Notes under the pieces: model-generated
Seen by the model: only the letters and a program-made list of their open reading frames with translations
Told to the model about the DNA's origin: nothing
The model's database searches: none
In this document: in pieces, positions 28,128 to 36,566 of the stretch
Numbering within the stretch: position 1 is the first letter of the stretch
Layout: every line of letters starts with the position of its first letter
Assembly: GCF_001940455.1 (NCBI RefSeq)
Contig: NZ_MKQR01000016.1
Span: 403,125-467,124 of the forward strand
Reading direction: 5' to 3'
From: Actinokineospora bangkokensis
GTDB lineage: Bacteria > Actinomycetota > Actinomycetes > Mycobacteriales > Pseudonocardiaceae
DNA length: 64,000 bases
Translations under genes and position numbers: made by a program

Positions 28128-28556
28128 TCAGTCGCCCAGCCAGCCGTGGCCCTCGGCGAGCTTGACCATGGCGCGCCGGACGCCGACGATCTGCTCGCCG
28201 GTCAGCGAGCCGACCGAGGTGAGCAGGGCCTCGGTGACCTCGGCGCTGAACTCGCCCGCCGGGATGAAGTCGCACAGCACGTCGTCATCGCCCGAGCCGC
28301 CCGAGCCGCCGACCGCGGTGCGGGTGGGCGCGGCCTCGGAGCGGCGCACGAGGGTGACCCCGAACGCCTTGGGGCCCCGGGGGCTGTCCTCCACCTCGAA
28401 CTCCACGAGCGAGCCCGCCGTCAGCAGGTGCTTGTCGAACTCCAGGTCGTTGACGTGCAGGAAGATGTCCTCCCCACCCGCGTCGTTGGCCACGAACCCG
28501 TACCCGCGGACCTGGTCGAACTTCACCACTGTCCCTGTCGCCACAGCAACCACCAC
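28128..28556 (-). CDS. Cold-shock-domain protein with extra C-terminal domain
   Basis: A 142-residue protein. Residues about 5-70 form a cold-shock OB fold with RNP-1-like GYGFVAND and RNP-2-like DIFLHVNDL, expected to bind single-stranded nucleic acid. Residues 80-90 are a Gly/Ser/Asp linker. The last 50 residues (VLCDFIPAGEFSAEVTEALLTSVGSLTGEQIVGVRRAMVKLA region) form a helical domain seen in actinobacterial two-domain Csps. GTG 28556 is chosen; GTG 28544 would give the shorter N-terminus usual for Csps. Followed closely by the MOSC gene. Confidence 0.87.
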   Translation of the reverse strand: MVVAVATGTVVKFDQVRGYGFVANDAGGEDIFLHVNDLEFDKHLLTAGSLVEFEVEDSPRGPKAFGVTLVRRSEAAPTRTAVGGSGGSGDDDVLCDFIPAGEFSAEVTEALLTSVGSLTGEQIVGVRRAMVKLAEGHGWLGD

Positions 28557-28603
28557 ATCACTTCAACTACGGCGCACCACTGCGCCACCACGGAAACCTC
28601 CGC

Positions 28604-29128
28604 TCATTGTGCCACCACCCGCGTCCGGCGCCACGCCACGACCAGGAAACCGGCGAGCCCGACCAGCGGCAGGGTGCTCGCCGACCAGCTCAGCGCCAGC
28701 GGCGGGCCGGGCTGCTCCAGCACGTTCAGCGAGGTCAGCGCCCCGTCACCGGTTCCGAGCGGACCGTCGAGGTGGAACCGCAGCGCCCACTGCCCGGCCG
28801 CGTCCACGGACTTGATGTCGAGCCCCCAGACCTCCAGCTTGCGGGGGTGGCGCGCCAACGGCCGCTGCCGCGGTTGGCCGGTGGCGCCGGGGGCGACCAT
28901 GGCGAGGGTGCCGGACTTGTCCCCGATCCCCCCATCGGGCGCGAAGGTCCAGTCCAGTGACTGGTACGCGCGCACGGGCCAGGTGCTGAACCCGACGGTC
29001 ACGCCGTAGGGGCCGACTTGCACCCGTTCGGTGTGCACGACGTTCACGGGCTCGTAGGCGTTCGCGGCGGGCGCGGAGGCGACCACGAGGCAGGCGGTGA
29101 AGGCGAGGGCGGTCAGCGTGCGGCGCAC
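28604..29128 (-). CDS. Exported membrane-anchored protein, last gene of the envelope operon
   Basis: A 174-residue protein with a signal peptide (cleavage after APAANA), an extracytoplasmic beta-rich region and a C-terminal membrane anchor (LPLVGLAGFLVVAW) followed by RRTR. The exterior part includes VGPYGVTVGFSTWPVRAYQSLDWTF-type strands and ends LDGPLGTGDG. It resembles YtkA-like or Ig-like accessory proteins but I cannot name a family. GTG 29128 lies three bases after the preceding stop, so it belongs to the operon that begins with the histidine kinase at 34007. Confidence 0.75.
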   Translation of the reverse strand: MRRTLTALAFTACLVVASAPAANAYEPVNVVHTERVQVGPYGVTVGFSTWPVRAYQSLDWTFAPDGGIGDKSGTLAMVAPGATGQPRQRPLARHPRKLEVWGLDIKSVDAAGQWALRFHLDGPLGTGDGALTSLNVLEQPGPPLALSWSASTLPLVGLAGFLVVAWRRTRVVAQ

Positions 29129-29131
29129 GGC

Positions 29132-30295
29132 TCAGGCCTCCTTGACGGCAGCGGGGACAGCAGGAGCGGGGATGGCGGTGTCGGACCGGGTGGGCGCCCC
29201 GGGGTTGGCCGCGCGCAGCATGCGGCCGAAGCGCCACCCCAGGAACCCGGCCAGCAACCCGACGACCAGACCGGCGACGGCGTTCGGCAGCAGTTGCGCG
29301 ACCTGCACCCGGTAGCCGTACACGAGCGAGTCCTGCACGCCCTGCACCCCGGCGAGGACCGCGCCCGCCACCCCGCCGCCGACCACGGGCGCCCAGCCCG
29401 CGCCGCGGCGGGCGCGGGCGGCGAACAGCTCCAGCAGCAGCGCGACGGGGATCAGCAGCATCGGCATCAGCGCGGGCATCACCGGCACACCGCGGACGTA
29501 GTCGCGCACCGGCAGCCCCACCGACTCCGCGTACACCCGCGCCGCCCACGGCGAGAACCACCAGCCGACGAGCTGCACCACCCCGAGGGCCGCGGCCACC
29601 CACACCATCAGCCCGGCCTTGCGCGCGAACCCGCCCGCGGTGACCACGAGCATGACCACGAGCCAGGCCATCGCGGTGTAGACCGCCTCGAACGGACCGT
29701 CCACGCTGGTGAGCCCGAGCACCACGATGGTGCTGAACGCCGCGAGCGCGCCCAGCGACACCACGAGCCCCACCTTGCCCCAGCGGTGCTCGAACGCGGC
29801 GGCGAACACGACCGCGGTGCCCACCATGGTGGCCATGACCGACAGCAGCAGCCCGATGTGCGGCGGGGACTCGATCACCGCGTCGAAGCCGTAGAGGCTG
29901 TGCCACCACAGGTCCCACAGCCCGTAGACGAGGAAGGACGCCGCGCCGCACCCGGCGACGAGGTGGCCGACCGGCGCCTTGAACACGCCCAGCACGGCGA
30001 CCGGCACCCCGCCCGCGACGGGGTCGGGGTCGCGGCCCGCGCGCTGGGCCGCGGTGGCGGCGAGCACGGCGGTGAGGCTCGCCAGCCCGGCGATGGCGCT
30101 GCCCGCGTAGAGGAACAGGTGCGGCAGGGTGAAGAAGGTGTCCGGGCCGACGTCGGTGTGCCACTGCACGTCCCAGGTCAGGCCCACCAGCGTGATCAGC
30201 GACCCGAGCAGCAGCGCGGCCGCGGTCGGCAGGCCGCCGCTGAGCGCGGCACCGCCCACCCGGGCGCGCGGCAGGGTCCCCGCGGTCATGTCCAT
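29132..30295 (-). CDS. Polytopic membrane protein with duplicated WDxxWH motif
   Basis: A ~387-residue protein with about ten membrane segments. It contains two copies of an unusual pattern, WDxxWHxxxGxD followed five or six residues later by PH: WDVQWHTDVGPDTFFTLPH near residue 45 and WDLWWHSLYGFDAVIESPPH near residue 130. Each lies at the start of a membrane segment, so Trp, Asp and His would cluster at the membrane face, plausibly for a metal, haem or quinone. Two further segments have FxxAxxR caps. I do not recognise a family. AGGAGG lies eight bases before ATG 30295; ATG 30301 is also possible. Confidence 0.75.
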   Translation of the reverse strand: MDMTAGTLPRARVGGAALSGGLPTAAALLLGSLITLVGLTWDVQWHTDVGPDTFFTLPHLFLYAGSAIAGLASLTAVLAATAAQRAGRDPDPVAGGVPVAVLGVFKAPVGHLVAGCGAASFLVYGLWDLWWHSLYGFDAVIESPPHIGLLLSVMATMVGTAVVFAAAFEHRWGKVGLVVSLGALAAFSTIVVLGLTSVDGPFEAVYTAMAWLVVMLVVTAGGFARKAGLMVWVAAALGVVQLVGWWFSPWAARVYAESVGLPVRDYVRGVPVMPALMPMLLIPVALLLELFAARARRGAGWAPVVGGGVAGAVLAGVQGVQDSLVYGYRVQVAQLLPNAVAGLVVGLLAGFLGWRFGRMLRAANPGAPTRSDTAIPAPAVPAAVKEA

Positions 30296-30307
30296 GCCCA
30301 TCCCCTC

Positions 30308-30733
30308 CTAGTTCCCCACCCGCAGCGGGAGCACGGTCGACTCGGCGGCTCCCGCCCGGCGGACGGTCACGGTGATCTCCCAGGTGCCCGCCATCGACAG
30401 GTGCGCGGCCGGGACCCGGTAGCGGCCGGGGGCCTCGGCGGTGGCGGTGGCGGGCGGCTCGGCGTGCCCCATGCCGGGCATCACCGGTTCGACGGTCACC
30501 TCGTCGGCGGTGACCGGGGCGCCCGCGTGGTCGGTGACCTCGACGAGCAGGGCGTTGTCGCCGACCGACGCGGGCCCGTCGAGGACGACCCGCACCGCGT
30601 AGGTGTCGGACCCGCCGGTCAGCTCCTGGGGCTCGTCCTCGGGCCACAGCCACACGACGAGCAGCACGACGACCACGGCGGCGGCGACGGCGGCCAGCAG
30701 TCGGGTCCGGGGCAGGGCCCTGGTCTCGGTCAC
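30308..30733 (-). CDS. FixH/YtkA-like membrane-anchored protein
   Basis: A 141-residue protein. One N-terminal membrane segment (LLAAVAAAVVVVLLVVWLW) is followed by a YtkA/FixH-type beta-sandwich: YAVRVVLDGPASVGDNALLV..., the Met/His-containing VEPVMPGMGHAEPP and GRYRVPAAHLSMAGTWEITV. In other bacteria such domains occur with copper handling and cbb3 oxidase assembly. GTG 30733 overlaps the TGA of the upstream gene by four bases, so translation is coupled. Metal binding is inferred from MPGMGH only. Confidence 0.8.
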   Translation of the reverse strand: MTETRALPRTRLLAAVAAAVVVVLLVVWLWPEDEPQELTGGSDTYAVRVVLDGPASVGDNALLVEVTDHAGAPVTADEVTVEPVMPGMGHAEPPATATAEAPGRYRVPAAHLSMAGTWEITVTVRRAGAAESTVLPLRVGN

Positions 30734-32127
30734 GGTGTCCCCCCGGGGGTCGCGGCGATGTCGAGCAGGGCGGGCGCGGTGAGGACCTGGTAGCCCCGCT
30801 CGGCCTGGAACCACAGCCGGTACTGGCCGGGGCGCGGGAAGGTGAAGGTCCAGTCGACGTGCGGGTCGTAGGCGGCGACGGTCTCGTCCGGTTCACCGCC
30901 GACCGCGCCGGGGGTGGTGGGCACCATGGCGTGCGCGTGCGCCCACACCGGCGCGGCCAGCGCGGCCTCCCCGACCGGGGCGCCCGGCGGCAGCGGGCCG
31001 ATGACGACGAGGTGCCCGCGCATGCCCAGCCACGGCTGGAGGTCGGCGGGCCCGCCGAAGTCGGCGGTGAGGGTGGTGGGGCGCCCGGCGACGAGCCGGT
31101 CGGCGGTCACCTCGACCTGGGCGGTGCCCGCCGCGCGCTTGCCCGGTCCACTGGGGACGGTGGAGGCGCGCGGTTTCCCCGCAACGTCGAACGACCCGCG
31201 CACCTGCGCCACGCCCGCGCCCGCGCGCGACAGCTCGGCGGACACGGCGAAGCGCCCGCCCTCGCCGGGGGTGAACGCGGCCCGGTACTCCCCCGCCGCC
31301 GCGCGCACCGGGTGCAGGTGGCTGAGCACGCCGGACGGGCTCACCACGACCAGGTGCACGAACGCGGCGTGCTGGGCGCGCAGGTCGTCGACGGGGCGGC
31401 CGGTGGCGGCGTCGGTGAGGTCCAGCACCACCGCCGTCGGGCTCCCGGCCCGCGCGGGTTCGGCGCGCACGGCCATGTTGGCGGGCGGCCTGCTGCCGTC
31501 GAGGGCGGGGGCGGCGACCGGGGTGGACGCCGACAGCAGGGCGGCGGTGGCCGCCACGGTGATCGAGACGAGCACCCCGGCGCCCGCGGTGACGGCGCCC
31601 GCGCCGACCCCCCGGCGCAGCGCGAAGCCCAGCGCCAGCACCAGGAACACCCCGGCGGCGACGAAACCGCCGTAGGTCGCGCGCTCCCAGGTCTGGGTGA
31701 CCCGCTCCAGCACGGTGAACGGGATGCGCGCGGTGTTGCCCGCGCCGTCGTCGAGTTCGAGGTCCCAGGGGCCGAAGCGGTCGATGGTCAGCGTCGTGGA
31801 GGTCGCGCCGGGCGGACCGACCCGCACCACCGACTCGGACACGGCGCTGCCGCCCGGGGGCACCGCCCGCAGCCTCAGCTCACCGGGAGCGGTGCCGACG
31901 TGCGAGACGACGTCCACCGACACCGGCGCGGGTGCCCCCTCGACGCGGCGCACCACCACGGTCAGCTCGCGCTCCCCCAGCGTCTGCGCGACGTGCAGGT
32001 CGGCCCCCAGCGGAGCGCCGTCGGCCCACGCGGGCGGCGCGAAGACCACCAGCAGCACGCCCACCAGGGCCACCAGCGCCCGCACCCGTCCCCGCACGCC
32101 GGTGACGGTACCGAGCCGGGCGGGCAC
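30730..32127 (-). CDS. Large exported protein with central membrane segments
   Basis: A 465-residue protein with a signal peptide (ending PPAWA) and an extracytoplasmic beta domain up to about residue 145. Two membrane segments follow (about 150-170 and 178-200), then a second large exterior region. That region contains YtkA-like repeats: HLVVVSPSGVLSHLHPV, FTPGEGGRFAVSAEL, MRGHLVVIGPLPPG, and the His-rich VWAHAHAMVP. The ending reads TFTFPRPGQYRLWFQAERG. Similar HLH and AHAH patterns occur in copper-linked proteins, but no family is certain. The start is uncertain (GTG 32127 or GTG 32097). It is 63 bases downstream of the response regulator. Confidence 0.75.
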   Translation of the reverse strand: MPARLGTVTGVRGRVRALVALVGVLLVVFAPPAWADGAPLGADLHVAQTLGERELTVVVRRVEGAPAPVSVDVVSHVGTAPGELRLRAVPPGGSAVSESVVRVGPPGATSTTLTIDRFGPWDLELDDGAGNTARIPFTVLERVTQTWERATYGGFVAAGVFLVLALGFALRRGVGAGAVTAGAGVLVSITVAATAALLSASTPVAAPALDGSRPPANMAVRAEPARAGSPTAVVLDLTDAATGRPVDDLRAQHAAFVHLVVVSPSGVLSHLHPVRAAAGEYRAAFTPGEGGRFAVSAELSRAGAGVAQVRGSFDVAGKPRASTVPSGPGKRAAGTAQVEVTADRLVAGRPTTLTADFGGPADLQPWLGMRGHLVVIGPLPPGAPVGEAALAAPVWAHAHAMVPTTPGAVGGEPDETVAAYDPHVDWTFTFPRPGQYRLWFQAERGYQVLTAPALLDIAATPGGTP

Positions 32128-32190
32128 GGCTCGTCACGGCGGAAGGGGACCCGGGCTCCCCCGGGGGAGGGATGCGACCCCCGTCCGCCC

Positions 32191-32847
32191 TCAGGGGCGG
32201 CGCACCAGGCCGTGCCGGTGGGCGTAGACGACGGCGTGCACGCGGTCGCGCAGCCCGAGCTTGGCGAGCACCCGGGACACGTGCGTCTTCACCGTCTCCT
32301 CCCCGATGTGCAGCGCGGCGGCGATCTCGGCGTTGCTCAGCGCGTCCGCGACCAGCAGCAGCACCTCCTGCTCGCGGCTGGTGAGCCGGTCGGGCTCGGC
32401 CAGCGCCGGGGCGGGGGCGAGGCTGGCGGTGAACCGGCTGACCAGCCGCTTGGTGACCGAGGGGTCGATGAGCGCGTCGCCGCGCGCGGCCACCCGCACC
32501 GCCGAGACCAGCTCCTCCGGCGGCAGGCTCTTGAGCAGGAAGCCGCTCGCGCCGAGGGACAGCGCGCGGTGGACGTGCTCGTCGAGGTCGTAGGTGGTGA
32601 GCACCAGGACCCGGGTGCGGTTGCCGGGGGTGGACAGGATCGCCTCGGTGGCGGCGAGGCCGTCGAGGCGGGGCATGCGGATGTCCAGGACGGCGACGTC
32701 CGGGCGGGTGGCGGCCACCTCGCGCACGGCCGCGGCGCCGTCGGCGACCTCGCCGACGCACTCCAGGTCGGGTTGGGTGTCGAGGACCGCGCGCATGCCC
32801 GAGCGGAACATGGCGTGGTCGTCGGCCAGCAGCACGCGCAGGGTCAC
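32191..32847 (-). CDS. NarL/FixJ-type response regulator
   Basis: A 218-residue regulator. The receiver domain has acidic residues 9-10, phospho-acceptor Asp55 (VLDIRMPR) and Lys106 (FLLKSLPP). The LuxR-type HTH reads LTSREQEVLLLVADALSNAEIA and GEETVKTHVSRVLAKLGL. GTG 32847 overlaps the stop of the histidine kinase by four bases. It presumably activates the four envelope genes downstream, which lie on the same strand. Confidence 0.94.
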   Translation of the reverse strand: MTLRVLLADDHAMFRSGMRAVLDTQPDLECVGEVADGAAAVREVAATRPDVAVLDIRMPRLDGLAATEAILSTPGNRTRVLVLTTYDLDEHVHRALSLGASGFLLKSLPPEELVSAVRVAARGDALIDPSVTKRLVSRFTASLAPAPALAEPDRLTSREQEVLLLVADALSNAEIAAALHIGEETVKTHVSRVLAKLGLRDRVHAVVYAHRHGLVRRP

Positions 32848-34007
32848 CGGGCCTCCAGGGGGACGCGGACGCGGACGACCCAGCGGCCGCCGTCGGGCCC
32901 GCAGGTCACCTCGGCCCCGAACAGCGCCGCCCGCCTGCGGATGCCGCTGAGGCCGCGCCGGGTCGGGCCGCGGGTCGCCCCCGGTGCCGCGGGCAGGTCG
33001 TTGTCGACGGTGAGCACGACGTCGGCGGGCGTGCGCGCCAGGGCGACCGCCGCGCCGCGGCCGCCGCCGTGGCGCAGGGCGTTGGTCAGCGCCTCCTGGG
33101 CGATCCGGTACAGCGCGACGTCCACCGAGGGCGGCAGCGCCACGTCCGGCCCGGCGGTGGTCAGGGTCGTCGGCAGCCCGGCGGCCCTGGTGCCCCGCAC
33201 CAGCTCGTCGAGGTCGTCGAGCCCGGGTTGGCGCGCGGCGCCGTCGCCGTGGTGGAGCAGGTCGAGCAGGCGGCGCAGGTCCACCATCGCGGACCGGCTC
33301 GCGGTCTCCACCGCCGACAGCGACGGGCCCACCCGGTCGGGGGCACCCGCCAGCGACAGCCGCGCGGCGCCCGCGTGCACGCCGATCGCGCTGACGTGGT
33401 GGGAGATGACGTCGTGCAGGTCACGGGCGATCGCCGTGCGCTCCTCGGCGACAGCGCGGCGCACCGCGTCCTGCGCCTCCTGCTGCCGGTCGGCCTCGCG
33501 CCGCTCCAGCTCGGCCAGCAGCCCGCGCCGGGCGGTGGTGGTGCGGCCCACCAGCCACGGCAGCAGCACGGTGGTGAGGGTGTGCGCGGTGACCAGCCGC
33601 CAGTCCCCGGCCAGCGGCGACGGCGGGAACAGCGCGCGCCCCAGCAGCGCGCACACCAGCAGCACCCCGAGGACGACCCCCGCCTCCCGCAGGCCGAGCC
33701 ACGCCCCCGCCCGGTACCCGGCCACGAGCAGCCCGGTCTCGTTGGCCCCCGGGTACCCGCCCACCCCGGTCAGCAGCACCGGCCCGACCACCTGGAGCGC
33801 GGCGTGCCCGGCGGCCACGGGCCCGCAGAAGCGGGCGGGCGTGGCCAGCGCGAGGTCGGCCGCCAGGATCAGGAGCACGACCAGGTACCCGGCGGCCGAC
33901 GACGTGGCCCGGGGGCAGAGCACGAGCAGGATCACCACGTCGGCCACCGCGCACAGCACGGCGACGACCAGCTCCTGCCCGCGGAGGCCCGCTGCGGTGT
34001 CCCACAC
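32844..34007 (-). CDS. Sensor histidine kinase, HisKA_3 (NarL-partner) type
   Basis: A 387-residue kinase. The N-terminal ~155 residues hold about five or six membrane segments without a large exterior loop, so it likely senses a signal within the membrane. The dimerisation/phosphorylation helix reads ERTAIARDLHDVISHH with His198, and the ATPase domain has QEALTNALRH and GLSGIRRRAALFG. It is coupled to the response regulator by a GTGA overlap. First gene of a six-gene operon reaching 28604. Confidence 0.93.
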   Translation of the reverse strand: MWDTAAGLRGQELVVAVLCAVADVVILLVLCPRATSSAAGYLVVLLILAADLALATPARFCGPVAAGHAALQVVGPVLLTGVGGYPGANETGLLVAGYRAGAWLGLREAGVVLGVLLVCALLGRALFPPSPLAGDWRLVTAHTLTTVLLPWLVGRTTTARRGLLAELERREADRQQEAQDAVRRAVAEERTAIARDLHDVISHHVSAIGVHAGAARLSLAGAPDRVGPSLSAVETASRSAMVDLRRLLDLLHHGDGAARQPGLDDLDELVRGTRAAGLPTTLTTAGPDVALPPSVDVALYRIAQEALTNALRHGGGRGAAVALARTPADVVLTVDNDLPAAPGATRGPTRRGLSGIRRRAALFGAEVTCGPDGGRWVVRVRVPLEAR

Positions 34008-34051
34008 GCCCCCAGCTTGGCACCTCGCCCGCGGGCCGGGGAGCGGTCGGG

Positions 34052-35620
34052 TCAGAACAGCTCCTCACCCCACACGACCTCGCCCGCGACGACGGTGGCG
34101 CGGACGCCGACCGAGGCCGGGGGGACCACGTGCGGGTCGGCGGTCAGCACGGCCAGGTCGGCGTGCGAGCCGGGGGTGAGCGAGCCCAGCTCGTCCTCCC
34201 AGTGGCAGGACCAGGCGGCCTCGGTGGTGTAGGCGTGCACCGCGGTGGCCGGGCTGACGGCCTCGGCGGGGGCGATGCGGGTGCCGCGGTGGGAGGTGCG
34301 GTCGAGCATGAACTGCATCGCGCGCAGCGGGGCGCCGACGGTGACCGGGCGGTCGGAGCTGCCCACCAGGCGGACGCCCTCGTCCACGAAGGACTGTCCC
34401 CTGTAGAGCCACTGGGCGCGCTCGGGGCCCATCACCTCGGCGTAGTCGTCGCCGAAGGACCACAGGAACGTCGGTTGCACGACCGGGGTGACGCCCAGGG
34501 TGGCGAAGCGCGGGAGCTGGTCGGGGCGCACCAGCCCGGCGTGCTCGACGCGGTGGCGGGCGCGCGGGCGGGGGTGGGCGGTCTGGGCGGCCTCGATGGC
34601 GTCGAGGGCCACGTCGACGGCCCGGTCACCGATGGCGTGCACCGCCAGCTGCCAGCCCGCGCGGTGCCCGTCGACGATGACCGAGCGCAGCTCGTCGGGG
34701 TCGGCGTAGAGCTCGCCCGCCGAGTCCGACCCGGCGTAGGGCTCGGTGAGCGCGGCGGTGCGGGCCATCATGCCGCCGTCGGTGAAGACCTTCAGCGCGC
34801 CCAGCGACAGCCGGTCGCCGCCGAAGCCGGTGCGCAGGCCCAGGTCCATCGCGCGGGGGGTGTCGTCGGTGCCGTGCGCGGCGACCGGGCGCAGCAGCGC
34901 GCCCGCGACCATCAGCCGCACCCGCAGGGGCAGCCTGCCCTGCTCCTGGGCGCGCTGGTAGGCCGCCAGCTCCACCGGGCTGTGCCGGATGAGCCCGCCG
35001 CCGATGCCCGCCTCCGCGACCGCGGTGACCCCCTCGGCCAGGCACTGCCGCCCGGCGCGCTCGACGGCGGCCACCAACTCGGCCAGCGGGTAGGGCTGGC
35101 GCAGCTCGCGCACCAGCGCCGCGCCCGCCTCCACCAGCAGCCCGTCGCGGTGCGGCACGTCGGCGGGCAGCGCGGCCAGCACCCCGGAGTCGACCACGCA
35201 GGCGTGCCCGGAGTCGTGCACCAGGTTCACCCGGCGGCCCGCGGCGACGGTGTCGAGGTCGGCGGCGGTGACGTGCCGCCCGAGCCTGCGCTGGTCGTAG
35301 CCCACCACGTCGACCCACTCGCCGACCGGGCGCTGCCGGGCCGCGGCCGCCACCGCGGCGAGCACCCCGGCCACGGAGTCCTCGGCGGCCACCGACGCGG
35401 TGTCGGCGGCCAGACCGGCCCAGGCCAGGTGCACGTGCGGGTCGACGAAGCCGGGGAGCACCACCGCGCCGCGCAGGTCGACCACGCGGCGCGCGGGAAG
35501 CCCGGCGACCGCCTCGTCCAACCCCACCACCCGGCCGCGCCAGACGCCCAGCGCCGACGCCGTCGGCCGGGCCGGGTCCAGGGTGGTGAACCGGCCACCG
35601 ACGAGCAGGAGATCCAGCAT
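34052..35620 (-). CDS. Amidohydrolase family 3 (YtcJ-like) metal-dependent hydrolase
   Basis: A 522-residue amidohydrolase. The N-terminal beta sandwich leads into the metal-binding DPHVH motif (near residue 60). Further ligands and family motifs are KVFTDGGMM (carbamylated Lys candidate), VHAIGDRAVD and RHRVEHAGL, with the C-terminal TAAVHAYTTEAAW and SHADLAVLTADP segments. It hydrolyses an amide or N-formyl bond in a cyclic or acylated substrate; YtcJ-type specificity is unknown. ATG 35620. It is transcribed toward the two-component operon, with 44 bases between. Confidence 0.9.
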   Translation of the reverse strand: MLDLLLVGGRFTTLDPARPTASALGVWRGRVVGLDEAVAGLPARRVVDLRGAVVLPGFVDPHVHLAWAGLAADTASVAAEDSVAGVLAAVAAAARQRPVGEWVDVVGYDQRRLGRHVTAADLDTVAAGRRVNLVHDSGHACVVDSGVLAALPADVPHRDGLLVEAGAALVRELRQPYPLAELVAAVERAGRQCLAEGVTAVAEAGIGGGLIRHSPVELAAYQRAQEQGRLPLRVRLMVAGALLRPVAAHGTDDTPRAMDLGLRTGFGGDRLSLGALKVFTDGGMMARTAALTEPYAGSDSAGELYADPDELRSVIVDGHRAGWQLAVHAIGDRAVDVALDAIEAAQTAHPRPRARHRVEHAGLVRPDQLPRFATLGVTPVVQPTFLWSFGDDYAEVMGPERAQWLYRGQSFVDEGVRLVGSSDRPVTVGAPLRAMQFMLDRTSHRGTRIAPAEAVSPATAVHAYTTEAAWSCHWEDELGSLTPGSHADLAVLTADPHVVPPASVGVRATVVAGEVVWGEELF

Positions 35621-36033
35621 GGGCCCAGCCTAGGGCGGCGGATTCCCGACAGGAATTGCCGGTCGGCGCAACGCGGCGGGGGTGGGCGAATGGGTGACCG
35701 CAAACACCCGGCTAATGTCCGGTGCGGACCGGGGGTGCGCACGCGCGTACCCGGGGCGACACCACCGCGCGCGGGCGGGCGACCCGGCCGATCGGGCAGT
35801 GCGATTGCCCGACCCGCCCCTGCGGATTCACGTTCGGCGCGATCGCGCCAGTGCCCCGGCGGCCCGGCGGGGCGCACCGAATCCGGACAACCCACCGCGG
35901 GGAATAGCAGGCGGGATTGCCAGGGGTGCGCCGCCGGGGGCGGTGTGGGTGACGCGGCGCCGGACCGCGGCCTGCCGGACGGGCCCGCGCGGGTCACGCG
36001 GTTGCGCAGTTACAGGGTCACGCGGTCACGCAG
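35621..36033. other. 413-bp intergenic region between lsr2 and the amidohydrolase
   Basis: I find no coding frame with a ribosome binding site. The region is very GC-rich apart from the 35690-35715 area (CGCAAACACCCGGCTAATGT), which may hold the amidohydrolase promoter on the minus strand. Its right end carries a 24-bp tandem duplication listed separately. Confidence 0.5.
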
Positions 36034-36038
36034 CTACA
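35991..36038. repeat. 24-bp tandem direct repeat at the lsr2 3' end
   Basis: Two adjacent 24-base units (35991-36014 and 36015-36038) both begin GGGTCACGCGGT and differ at only four positions. The second unit includes the last codons and stop of lsr2, so the first looks like a duplication of the gene terminus into the spacer. Confidence 0.7.
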
Positions 36039-36405
36039 CGCTGGAGAGCCTGCGCTTGCCCGCGTGGGCCTCCTCGAACGCCTCCACGACCGCCGAGGGG
36101 ATGCGCCCCCGCTCGGAGATGTCGTGGCCGTTCTGCCTGGCCCAGTCGCGGATGGCCCTGGTCTGCTCCTTGCTGCGGACCTCCCCGACGGCCTTGGCGG
36201 GCGCCCCGCCGCGGCGCACGCGGCCCCCGGTGCGGCGGGCGGCGTTGACGAACTCCGCGAGCTCGTCGCGCAACCGGGAGGCGTTGCGCTCGTTCAGGTC
36301 GATTTCGTAATGCACCCCGTCGAGACTGAACTCGATCGAGCGAATGTCATCGCCCGGCGAACCGTCCAGGTCGTCGAACAGCTGCACGATCGTCTTCTGA
36401 GCCAT
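36034..36405 (-). CDS. lsr2: Lsr2 nucleoid-associated xenogeneic silencer
   Basis: A 123-residue protein. The N-terminal dimerisation domain (KTIVQLFDDLDGS, then EFSLDGVHYEIDL) and a C-terminal DNA-binding domain ending ISERGRIPSAVVEAFEEAH are characteristic; the RGR triplet inserts into the minor groove of AT-rich DNA. A basic linker (TGGRVRRGGAPAKA) joins them. Lsr2 bridges DNA and silences horizontally acquired genes in actinobacteria. ATG 36405 with AAGGTG upstream. An AT-rich palindrome lies 33 bases upstream and may be an autoregulatory site. An AlaGlyLysArgArgLeuSerSerVal tail follows the last helix. Confidence 0.96.
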   Translation of the reverse strand: MAQKTIVQLFDDLDGSPGDDIRSIEFSLDGVHYEIDLNERNASRLRDELAEFVNAARRTGGRVRRGGAPAKAVGEVRSKEQTRAIRDWARQNGHDISERGRIPSAVVEAFEEAHAGKRRLSSV

Positions 36406-36437
36406 GGCACACCTTATTGCAGAAACGGGCAGATCCT

Positions 36438-36451
36438 ATCCATTATTGGAT
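36438..36451. promoter_or_regulatory. AT-rich palindrome upstream of lsr2
   Basis: ATCCATTATTGGAT: five-base inverted arms round an AT centre, an AT island in otherwise very GC-rich DNA. It lies 33 bases upstream of the lsr2 start codon, in promoter position. It could be the -10 region, an operator, or an Lsr2 self-binding site. Confidence 0.5.
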
Positions 36452-36566
36452 CACATCCGCGTCCGCGACGCCATGCGCGCGCCCACATCACCGGTTGCCG
36501 ATCCGGTGGGTGGGACAATCGAGCCGCCTTTGGCACGGCCGGGGCAGGAGAATGCGGGTGGGCAAT

